The notes beneath the pieces are model-generated. The model worked only from the letters and a program-made list of their open reading frames with translations. It was not told where the DNA came from and ran no database searches. From assembly GCA_013336035.1 (NCBI GenBank), contig JAAXUL010000538.1:1-5875 (forward strand): DNA of 5,875 bases. The letters are read 5' to 3'. This DNA comes from Chloroflexales bacterium. Lineage in GTDB: Bacteria > Chloroflexota > Chloroflexia > Chloroflexales > Chloroflexaceae. Positions 1 to 5,239 of this stretch are shown here, one piece after another. Numbering within the stretch: position 1 is the stretch's first letter; each line of letters opens with the position of its first letter. The translations under genes were made by a program, and so were the position numbers.

Positions 1-415
1 CCTTGAACGCCACCGACGGTCCGCTGCGCCGGGGGGTGAAGGACCACCCATCGCCAATCTGGATACTGCCCGTTTTGCCGACGAGGACGAATTGGTTCGC
101 GGCAGCGGCGACACCGAGCATGGCGCTGCACGCGGCCGTTCCGATGGCTGCCCCGCAGGCGAAATCGGCAAGCTCCCCCCTGGTCGGCAACCGGTCCCAC
201 CCGGCCCGATCCTCCGGTCGGAGGTAGGTGAACAGGTTCGTGATCCCCACCACGCCTGGGAAGGCGATGGGGTGGCCGTTGGCCTCAAAGGGATTCTCGA
301 CATCGTAGGGGAGCTTGCTGACCACCAGCACGACGCCCACCATTGCGCCCAGGTAGGCGCCACTCCGCGCCAGGGCTGAGTCGCGCAGCATACGAGTCAG
401 AACCTCGGGAATCAT
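1..415 (-). CDS. Membrane protein, N-terminal part (possible CPBP/Rce1-like protease)
   Basis: An open frame of 138 codons starts with ATG at 415-413 and runs off the left edge without a stop. Its ATG overlaps the stop of the histidine kinase (CGATGA), the usual sign of translational coupling, so it belongs to the same operon. The visible part begins MIPEVLTRML, has a hydrophobic segment around residues 18-33, a polar stretch with W73, and a second, alanine/glycine-rich hydrophobic segment around residues 84-112 (ADFACGAAIGTAACSAML). A leading amphipathic stretch followed by a small-residue-rich helix is reminiscent of the N-termini of CPBP (Abi/Rce1 CAAX-protease) membrane proteins. The diagnostic EExxxR and histidine motifs of that family would lie outside the window, so this assignment is a guess from pattern and context. 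It could equally be a transporter subunit or an immunity-type membrane protein. That it is a gene is fairly sure; its function is not. Confidence 0.6.
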   Translation of the reverse strand, partial: MIPEVLTRMLRDSALARSGAYLGAMVGVVLVVSKLPYDVENPFEANGHPIAFPGVVGITNLFTYLRPEDRAGWDRLPTRGELADFACGAAIGTAACSAMLGVAAAANQFVLVGKTGSIQIGDGWSFTPRRSGPSVAFK

Positions 416-2925
416 CGGCTGGCGCATTCGTTCCTTTCATCCTTCCCATTGGGCCAGTCAGTGTCAGCTACTGGGGCCACCGTGGCGAACCACCCTTCAT
501 CGGCAACTGCGGCCTCGCCAACCCACCAGCGCGGCATCGCAGCACCAAGTGAGTCGTCCTCACGTCCGGCGATGGGAGCCACGACCTGCACCGCGATCCC
601 ACCGGTCGCTTGCGGCAGCCAGGCGATCGTCGCCCCAATCGTGTCCGCGCTCTCCTGCATGAAGTGCAGCCCGATGTGTCCGGCCTTCGGCGCCACCTGC
701 TGCCGGGCCAGCCCATTATCGCGGATGGTTAGCGTGAGCGGCGCATCGCGCTCTGGCGGGAAGCTCAAGGCGACGACGATTTCGGTCGCCACCGCGTGCT
801 TGATCGCGTTGGTCACCGCCTCACGGGCGATCAGGACCAGCTCGCGATGCAGCTGACGATCGACTGGGCACGGCAACCGCTCAACCTCGAGGCGGATGCG
901 GCCCTCCCAGGTGACACCAAGCTGCTCAACCACCCGGCGTAGGCTGGCCACGAGGCCCAACGGGTCGTCCGAGTACGCCGGGCGCAGCTGCTCGCAGATG
1001 AGCCGGAGCAGGGTCCCCGTTGACTGTTCGCTCTCTAGCAGCGCCTGAAGCTCCTCGCTGAGCGCGGGGGCCGCCACACTGGCCTGGGTCACCAGGTACT
1101 CAAGGGCCTGGATATTGAGCCGCACGTTGACATTCAGCACCTCGTCATGGATCTCGCGCGCGATCGTTGACGCCGTCTGATCCTGCGCCTGCTGGAGGTG
1201 CCGGTAGAGCTGGCGAATGAGCTGCTGGGCCTGTACCTGCCGTCCATAGCTCGCACTGTTGGCGAACGCCAGGGCCGCCGCGCCGAGCAACTGCGTGAGC
1301 GCGCGCAGATCCGGTTCGCGGTAGGGGTCACGATCGCCGCGTGCGCCCAGCACCACCAGCCCCAGGATTGTCCCGTCTCCGTCACAGATCCGGCCCCAGA
1401 GGTTGACCAGCGGCGCGAACACGAGCGCGGCGTCCGCGTCCTCAAGGCCAGCCTGGCCGACCCGCTGCTGGATGGCGCCGATCGGCAGGATCGCCTCCTC
1501 GTGGTGAAACACCTGCGCGATCAGCGCGGGGGTGATCTGCAGGGGAAGCGTGAGCTGCCGCTGCGCCGCCCGCTCCAGCGCGTCAGCCTCGGTCTCCCGC
1601 CGAAGGTAGACCGCCACGGGCGGCTCACGAAACATCGTCCACAGGCCCGCGCTCAGCATCGCGGCAAGTTGGTCCGCATCAAGCGTGGAGCTGAGTTGGG
1701 TCGTAACCTGGCTGAGCCCCTCCGGCGACGGGTCATCGGTGCCCACGTGCGACCAGAGCCAGCGCACCAGCTGGAAGACCGGCTGGTAGGCCGCCACCAT
1801 GATGACCGCGATGAGCAGCGGGGTCGGTTGCACCAACCCGAGCCGCGTGACCACGGTGGCCAGCACCATGATGACGACAAGCGTATACGCGTGCGCCCGG
1901 ATCTGACGCGCGAGCAGATCCGCCCACAGGAGATCGACACCTATCCCACCGTAGAGGTACGCCAGCGGAACGAGCGCCGCGCAGGCGGTCAGCATGACCG
2001 GGGGAATCGCGGCGATGATCGCTGGGGCCAGCACCTCGCCGAGCAAGAGCATCGTCCAGGCACAGGCGACAATCACGCAGGCCGTGGCGATCAGGCGGAT
2101 CTGGCGTCGAATGTGCGCGATGCGTGTCTCGCGGTAGGCCCGCCAGAGGATGAGCCCACTGAGCCCAAAGCACGCGAGGAAGACCACCGTCGTGGCAGTA
2201 TCAAGCCGCTCGAGGAGAGCCGTCGTGGTGCCGCTGAAGGCCGCCAGGCCAAGCGCGGCCAGCTGGAGCAGGCCGATGGTGATCAGCCACCAGCGCCGGG
2301 CATGCACCAGCGTGGTAGGTGACAGCGGCCGGCTGGGATACCAGAGATGCATCATCACGGCGGTTGGCGCCAGGAACGTCGCCAGCACCCAGAGCACCCC
2401 AACCGTCAGCACGTAGGACGCGGTCTGGGCGAGCTGGTAGATGCCCAGCGCTCCGCCGAGGAGCACCCAGAACCAGGCCGCCCATTGGAGCTGACGGTTG
2501 TTCTTCTGGCGTGACGTGCCCAGAGCCACCCCGCTGCTCCAGCACACCAGCGCCACCAGGGTCCGCAGCGCCTTATCAGCCTGGAGGGCGAGATCGGGGG
2601 GGCCGGCCATAAGGGTCAGCGAGCGGAGCTCATCGCCGCGCCTGACCGTCATCGGGCTTGGGGTGCCGTCTCGCCACGGCAGGGGCACCACAAAGAGACG
2701 AGTGTTGAAGGCGGCCCAGGGATGCCCGTAGAACTGCACAATCTGATCGCCCAGCTGCACGCCGGCAAGCGCGCCGGGCAATCCTTCCGCGACCACCACC
2801 ACCTCGCCCGTCGCGGGGTCGGCCGAGACGCCGAGCATGGGGAGCGGCCAGTACAAGACGGCAGCCACAAGTATGGCGAGCAGGAGCACCGCGGCACCGA
2901 GACGAAAGGGCTGAAGGGCTGGCAT
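412..2925 (-). CDS. ComP-like polytopic sensor histidine kinase (PDZ, GAF, HisKA_3, HATPase)
   Basis: This is an 837-residue membrane histidine kinase, the presumed pheromone receptor. Residues 8-30 form a first membrane helix. Residues about 33-110 look like an extracytoplasmic PDZ-like domain (VQLGDQIVQFYG is the typical GD-x-I strand). About eight or nine further hydrophobic helices follow between 119 and 386. A GAF-like domain spans about 400-555, and a coiled linker leads to a HisKA_3 dimerisation helix with phospho-acceptor H593 in AREIHDEVLN. The ATPase domain has the N box (REAVTNAIKHA, N706), D736-N737-G738 and G-box glycines G749 and G752. About 45 unassigned residues follow. The frame is open to 3093, but I chose the ATG at 2925 because it comes two bases after the synthase stop, leads directly into the membrane helix, and is preceded by a weak GGTG. 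GTG codons at 2934 and 2931 are alternatives. A membrane PDZ domain followed by many helices is, from memory, also the plan of Bacillus ComP. The likely partner is the response regulator at 4439-5059. Confidence 0.93.
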   Translation of the reverse strand: MPALQPFRLGAAVLLLAILVAAVLYWPLPMLGVSADPATGEVVVVAEGLPGALAGVQLGDQIVQFYGHPWAAFNTRLFVVPLPWRDGTPSPMTVRRGDELRSLTLMAGPPDLALQADKALRTLVALVCWSSGVALGTSRQKNNRQLQWAAWFWVLLGGALGIYQLAQTASYVLTVGVLWVLATFLAPTAVMMHLWYPSRPLSPTTLVHARRWWLITIGLLQLAALGLAAFSGTTTALLERLDTATTVVFLACFGLSGLILWRAYRETRIAHIRRQIRLIATACVIVACAWTMLLLGEVLAPAIIAAIPPVMLTACAALVPLAYLYGGIGVDLLWADLLARQIRAHAYTLVVIMVLATVVTRLGLVQPTPLLIAVIMVAAYQPVFQLVRWLWSHVGTDDPSPEGLSQVTTQLSSTLDADQLAAMLSAGLWTMFREPPVAVYLRRETEADALERAAQRQLTLPLQITPALIAQVFHHEEAILPIGAIQQRVGQAGLEDADAALVFAPLVNLWGRICDGDGTILGLVVLGARGDRDPYREPDLRALTQLLGAAALAFANSASYGRQVQAQQLIRQLYRHLQQAQDQTASTIAREIHDEVLNVNVRLNIQALEYLVTQASVAAPALSEELQALLESEQSTGTLLRLICEQLRPAYSDDPLGLVASLRRVVEQLGVTWEGRIRLEVERLPCPVDRQLHRELVLIAREAVTNAIKHAVATEIVVALSFPPERDAPLTLTIRDNGLARQQVAPKAGHIGLHFMQESADTIGATIAWLPQATGGIAVQVVAPIAGREDDSLGAAMPRWWVGEAAVADEGWFATVAPVADTDWPNGKDERNECASR

Positions 2926-2927
2926 GA

Positions 2928-3842
2928 TCACCACACATCTCGTGACGCGACAGGGTACGGCGCATCGACCGACGCGGGCACGTCGCCAAAGGACTGCCGC
3001 AGGAGTTCCCTGTAGATGGTCCGCGTCGCGGCGGGCAGCGGTTCGAGGACGGACGTTAGCGCCTGCGTGTAGGCGGCGTAGATGGAGTGCCAAAAGCCCA
3101 ACGCGGCGTGTGGGCCATACGCCGCGAGGCTCGGGTGGGCGGCGAGAAGTGCCCGGGTGAGCGTCAGTGCCTCAGGCTGGCTCTCCTGGAGCTCTTGATC
3201 CAGCAGGTCGTCGTGATATTGGAGCAACATGCCGTAGATCGAGCCAGCGCTTGTGAGGGCAGCGATCTGCGCCTCGTCGTCCGTGGCCAGAAGCGCGGCT
3301 CCGCCAAAGGCCAGGGCGAACGTGGCCCCGGTCTTCTGGAGCGCAAGCTGCTCATAACGGTCGAGCGGTGACTGGTCTGTCGCCTCAATCGCGGCGCTGG
3401 TGGTGGTCAGGTCAAGGTACTGGCCGCTGGCGATCTGGGCGACGGATGCCGTCCAGAAGCGCTGGAGCCGTGTGATCCGCGCCGCCGGTATGGCTCTGGG
3501 GTCGAGGTGGGCCAGGGCATGCTGGGCGGCAATGTAGACGCTGAAGGCAAGGTGGTACTGGAGTGGCGGCGGGAGCGCCTCCAGCTGCGGATCGTCGAGC
3601 GGATCGTCGTCCTGGACGTGGTCCAGAAAGAGGGTCACGACATAGAGCTGCCGCCAGGCCTCGACAAATGGAGCGATGCTGCTCGGCTCAGCGGACAAGG
3701 TCTCGGCGATACGAGCGATTACTTCAAGCCAGCGCGGCTCCGGCGCCGCGGTGCTGGTGCTGCCGAGGAGGAGATCCAAGGCCGTTCGGAGCTCGTCGGA
3801 CACGGGAAGGTGGGCGAGGGCAGGGGCGAGAGGGCTAGCCAT
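2928..3842 (-). CDS. ComQ-like trans-isoprenyl diphosphate synthase family protein
   Basis: This 304-residue all-alpha isoprenyl diphosphate synthase homologue has a normal family length. Family landmarks in order are: first Asp-rich motif, residues 74-80 (DHVQDDD); GQYLDLT at 140-146; the KT pair K170-T171 followed by a small-residue helix; and second Asp-rich motif YHDDLLD with D211, D212 and D215. The second Asp of the first motif is replaced by H75, unusual for a standard DDxxD site. The second motif is intact, whereas in B. subtilis ComQ, as I recall it, the second is degenerate. Known members make prenyl diphosphates; ComQ instead prenylates the ComX pheromone. Lying between a small-peptide gene and a ComP-like kinase, this protein most plausibly modifies the peptide with an isoprenoid, but an ordinary polyprenyl synthase cannot be excluded. 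The ATG at 3842 is the only start available: the frame upstream is closed by TAG at 3881-3879 with no start codon between. There is no clear Shine-Dalgarno sequence, suggesting low expression or coupling. The kinase starts two bases after its stop. Confidence 0.88.
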   Translation of the reverse strand: MASPLAPALAHLPVSDELRTALDLLLGSTSTAAPEPRWLEVIARIAETLSAEPSSIAPFVEAWRQLYVVTLFLDHVQDDDPLDDPQLEALPPPLQYHLAFSVYIAAQHALAHLDPRAIPAARITRLQRFWTASVAQIASGQYLDLTTTSAAIEATDQSPLDRYEQLALQKTGATFALAFGGAALLATDDEAQIAALTSAGSIYGMLLQYHDDLLDQELQESQPEALTLTRALLAAHPSLAAYGPHAALGFWHSIYAAYTQALTSVLEPLPAATRTIYRELLRQSFGDVPASVDAPYPVASRDVW

Positions 3843-3895
3843 GGGTTGTGTGCATGCTTGCTGGCTGGAGTGACCAGGCTATCGGACCGGCGTGT

Positions 3896-3919
3896 GGCCC
3901 GAGGGGATTCCCTCGGGCC
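3896..3919 (-). promoter_or_regulatory. Strong hairpin between small-peptide and synthase genes
   Basis: GGCCCGAGGG at 3896-3905 and CCCTCGGGCC at 3910-3919 form a perfect 10-bp, GC-rich stem with a four-base loop. It lies 17 bases past the small-peptide stop and about 54 bases before the synthase start. No T-run follows on the minus strand, so it is not a textbook intrinsic terminator. A partial terminator or an mRNA-stabilising 3' end is more likely, either of which would yield more peptide mRNA than enzyme and kinase mRNA. The structure is certain; the role is inferred. Confidence 0.7.
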
Positions 3920-3935
3920 GCGGACGGAGGGGCGG

Positions 3936-4157
3936 TTAGCAGCCTCTGACACCGCTGCCGAGGCCGTTCGGGCTGAAGAACAGGGGCAGGACCGGGGCGA
4001 CGACGGCCAGCCGAGCGCCGATCGCGGCGAGGCGAGGCAGCACACGGGCGGCTCGCTGCGCGGGCGCTTCGTCAGCGGCACCGGTGGCGGTCACGGTCAG
4101 GTCCTCGATCTCAATCAACTCCGAAGCACACGCTTCCGCCCGGGGCACGTCGTTCAT
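3936..4157 (-). CDS. Small peptide, candidate prenylated pheromone precursor (ComX position)
   Basis: This 73-residue peptide is the candidate signal precursor. Residues 1-30 are acidic, with the run ELIEIEDLTVTATGA at 13-27, which looks like a RiPP-type leader ending in a small-residue pair. Residues 35-49 carry four arginines. Residues about 50-61 are strongly hydrophobic (LAVVAPVLPLFF), and the tail SPNGLGSGVRGC ends in C73. A second Cys is at position 10. There is no tryptophan, so ComX-type Trp prenylation is impossible with this start; C73 is the obvious alternative acceptor. The start at 4157 is favoured by GGAG at 4167-4164, six bases upstream. An in-frame ATG at 4298 would add 47 residues but would start upstream of the predicted promoter. 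It lies immediately before the isoprenyl synthase homologue and downstream of its own promoter. I recognise no family; the precursor role comes from size, shape and position. Confidence 0.72.
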   Translation of the reverse strand: MNDVPRAEACASELIEIEDLTVTATGAADEAPAQRAARVLPRLAAIGARLAVVAPVLPLFFSPNGLGSGVRGC

Positions 4158-4163
4158 GACATT

Positions 4164-4167
4164 CTCC
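4164..4167 (-). promoter_or_regulatory. Shine-Dalgarno site deciding the small-peptide start
   Basis: GGAG on the minus strand, six bases before the ATG at 4157-4155. It is the best ribosome site in this frame and supports the 73-residue form over the 120-residue open frame. Confidence 0.7.
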
Positions 4168-4177
4168 GTGAAGGACT

Positions 4178-4250
4178 CTACGCGTTTCACCCATCTTTGG
4201 GAGGGCGTAGCAGCGATTTGCCATTCCCGTTTTTGGACAGGCGAAACGGG
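4178..4250 (-). promoter_or_regulatory. Structured 5' leader of the small-peptide mRNA
   Basis: Between the predicted transcription start (about 4250) and the peptide ATG, two stem-loops can form. The first pairs CCCGTTT at 4226-4232 with AAACGGG at 4244-4250 around an 11-base loop, right at the 5' end. The second pairs CTACGC at 4178-4183 with GCGTAG at 4205-4210, with an inner CCCA/TGGG pair (4190-4193 and 4198-4201). They end about ten bases before the Shine-Dalgarno site. A 5'-end stem could protect the mRNA. No known riboswitch is recognised, and folding was judged by eye. Confidence 0.35.
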
Positions 4251-4256
4251 ACGCGC

Positions 4257-4285
4257 AGTATACCAGCACATGGCGTCGTTGAAAA
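4257..4285 (-). promoter_or_regulatory. Predicted sigma70-type promoter of the small-peptide operon
   Basis: On the minus strand, -35 TTTTCA at 4285-4280, a 17-base spacer, and -10 TATACT at 4262-4257 preceded by TGG (extended -10). The start of transcription would be near 4250, leaving a leader of about 90 bases before the ATG at 4157. The promoter sits immediately downstream of the tandem operator-like sites, fitting activation by the adjacent response regulator. Confidence 0.6.
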
Positions 4286-4286
4286 G

Positions 4287-4320
4287 ACGCGAAATCATAT
4301 CATTCCATGATAAATCACAT
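4287..4320. promoter_or_regulatory. Tandem degenerate operator sites upstream of the small-peptide promoter
   Basis: ATGATAAATCACAT at 4307-4320 matches the site-1 sequence ATGTGAAAACACAT at 11 of 14 positions. ACGCGAAATCATAT at 4287-4300 matches at 10 of 14. The two are direct repeats 20 bp apart (two helical turns). The centre of the proximal copy lies 31.5 bp from the 5' base of the -10 box, the same distance as at the two promoters in the 5100-5240 region, and one base from the -35 box. The distal copy is at 51.5 bp. This is a likely binding site for the response regulator; the binding protein is inferred. Confidence 0.55.
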
Positions 4321-4438
4321 CATCTTCGCGCTATAACTGTACGCAATACGCCTTAAGGTACTGCAAAATACAGCCGATCAATATATCATGGCGAATCCAT
4401 ACTAATCCGACGAGTCATGTTTTACATTTAGCAATAGA
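4321..4438. other. AT-rich intergenic stretch after the response regulator
   Basis: About 118 bases between the response-regulator stop and the tandem sites. The stretch 4291-4440 is only about 37% G+C by hand count, against roughly 65% in the genes. No gene and no GC-rich terminator hairpin are visible, so response-regulator transcripts may read through into the small-peptide gene. A small palindrome, ATGT-TTT-ACAT, is at 4417-4427 just past the stop. Confidence 0.5.
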
Positions 4439-5059
4439 TTACGACGATGGATCGTACTTCCGGCGATACCAATCCACGAGTTGCAGCCGTTGTGCGCAGC
4501 CCGTCTTGCGGAGCAACGAGGTAATGTAGTTCTGCGCCGAGCGTGGCTCGATATGCATGTATTCCGCAATCTCCAGGGTCGTCAACCCCTGCGCCAGCAG
4601 CTTGAGGGCCAGCTGCTCCTTGGGGGTCAGTGAAGTCTCCCGACGCGACCGCTCCAGGTACTCCTCGACAAACGGCGAGCGGAAGGTCTGCCCCGCGACA
4701 ACCGCGGTGATCGCCGCGACCAGCACCGACGACAGCTCTTCCTTCGCCACATACCCCGCCGCGCCGGCCTCGAGCAGATCGGGCGCCAAGTCAATCGTGG
4801 ACGAGAAGACGATCACCTTGAGCGCGGGGACATCGCGCTGGAGGCGCTGGATGACGGCCAGGGGCGAACCCTCCATCCCTTCCAGGTCAAGAATGACCAC
4901 ATCGGCGGGGAGGCGGCGCGCGACCGCGACGACCTCGGGGAATGATCGGGCCGTTGCCACAACGGTAAACTGCTCCGCGTTGGCCAGCAGTGTGCAGAGG
5001 GCGTCACACACGATCGGGTGATCGTCGCCGATGAGGATACGAATTGGATGGCGAGCCAT
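4439..5059 (-). CDS. ComA-like NarL/FixJ-family response regulator
   Basis: This 206-residue two-component response regulator is a DNA-binding transcription factor and probable target of the kinase at 412-2925. The receiver domain (1 to about 125) shows the acidic pair D12-D13 in IGDDHP, phospho-acceptor D58 in VVILDL, S86 in VFSST and K106 in GYVAKEE. The LuxR/GerE helix-turn-helix covers about 141-200, from LTPKEQLALKLLAQGLT through the recognition helix RSAQNYITSLLRKT. The loop after D58 reads DLEGMEG where most relatives have DLxMPGMxG, so it is two residues short and lacks the usual proline. The start is the ATG at 5059, with AAGGA just upstream; an in-frame ATG at 5083 lacks a ribosome site. 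It has its own promoter at 5144-5116 with an inverted-repeat operator overlapping the -35 box, which suggests autoregulation. Pairing with the kinase rests on proximity and family; no other kinase is in the window. Confidence 0.92.
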   Translation of the reverse strand: MARHPIRILIGDDHPIVCDALCTLLANAEQFTVVATARSFPEVVAVARRLPADVVILDLEGMEGSPLAVIQRLQRDVPALKVIVFSSTIDLAPDLLEAGAAGYVAKEELSSVLVAAITAVVAGQTFRSPFVEEYLERSRRETSLTPKEQLALKLLAQGLTTLEIAEYMHIEPRSAQNYITSLLRKTGCAQRLQLVDWYRRKYDPSS

Positions 5060-5115
5060 AGGATTCCTTGTGAGCGATAGCATAGGAACGAGATCTGAAC
5101 CGACCCTCCGCCACG

Positions 5116-5144
5116 ATTATAGGCATGGTGAGCGCGCATGGCAC
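5116..5144 (-). promoter_or_regulatory. Predicted promoter of the response-regulator gene
   Basis: On the minus strand, -10 TATAAT (perfect) at 5121-5116, a 17-base spacer, and -35 GTGCCA at 5144-5139 (four of six matches). Transcription would start near 5109, giving a leader of about 50 bases. The weak -35 box abuts operator site 1, the arrangement expected of an activator-dependent promoter. Confidence 0.65.
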
Positions 5145-5161
5145 TATGTGAAAACACATAG
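5144..5161. promoter_or_regulatory. Operator site 1, inverted repeat CTATGTG-AAAA-CACATAG
   Basis: A perfect inverted repeat with 7-bp arms and a four-base AAAA spacer, centred at 5152.5. It overlaps by one base and lies just upstream of the -35 box of the response-regulator promoter, its centre 31.5 bp from the first base of the -10 box (about -43.5 from the predicted start). It is the probable binding site of a LuxR-type dimer, most likely the neighbouring response regulator, possibly the small GerE protein. Confidence 0.75.
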
Positions 5162-5195
5162 AAATGGCAAGGATGGCCCATTTCTTCCCGGACTT

Positions 5196-5209
5196 ATGTG
5201 TTTTCACAT
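5196..5209. promoter_or_regulatory. Operator site 2, inverted repeat ATGTG-TTTT-CACAT
   Basis: An inverted repeat with 5-bp arms and a TTTT spacer, centred at 5202.5, exactly 50 bp from site 1. The 14-bp core is the reverse complement of the site-1 core. It lies one base upstream of the -35 box of the rightward promoter, its centre 31.5 bp from that promoter's -10 box. Confidence 0.72.
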
Positions 5210-5210
5210 C

Positions 5211-5239
5211 TTCTCAAACGCTGCGGCACTGGGTATGAT
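5211..5239 (+). promoter_or_regulatory. Predicted promoter of the small GerE regulator gene
   Basis: -35 TTCTCA at 5211-5216 (four of six matches), a 17-base spacer, and -10 TATGAT at 5234-5239 (five of six). The predicted start is near 5246. Operator site 2 sits directly against the -35 box, suggesting activation or control by the same factor as the response-regulator promoter. Confidence 0.55.

Noticed and set aside
3..379. Plus-strand open frames at the left edge
   Set aside because: They are antisense to the membrane-protein frame that overlaps the kinase stop; their translations show no domain and overlap one another.
1198..2322. 374-codon plus-strand open frame opposite the histidine kinase gene
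   Set aside because: It is a highly charged, Arg/Gln/His-rich translation with no recognisable domain. It is the antisense of a clear kinase coding region in high-GC DNA, where such shadow frames are common.
2926..3093. 56-codon N-terminal extension of the kinase frame
   Set aside because: It overlaps the synthase coding end out of frame and reads as Arg-rich noise. The ATG at 2925 leads directly into the membrane helix and follows the synthase stop by two bases.
4158..4298. 47-codon N-terminal extension of the small peptide, which would include tryptophans
   Set aside because: It would begin upstream of the predicted promoter and inside the operator site, and has no ribosome site. The internal ATG at 4157 has GGAG at proper spacing.
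3507..4310. 267-codon plus-strand open frame across the synthase start and the small-peptide gene
   Set aside because: It has low-complexity Gly/Arg content and no family. It runs antisense through the synthase, the hairpin and the peptide promoter, and is better explained as a shadow.
4298..4312. Inverted repeat TATCAT-TCC-ATGATA as a separate operator
   Set aside because: It spans the junction of the two tandem operator-like copies and is explained by them; the direct repeat with 20-bp period fits the promoter spacing better.
4417..4427. Palindrome ATGT-TTT-ACAT as a further copy of the operator
   Set aside because: When aligned to the 14-bp core it matches only about half the positions and has the wrong spacer; no promoter lies at the expected distance.
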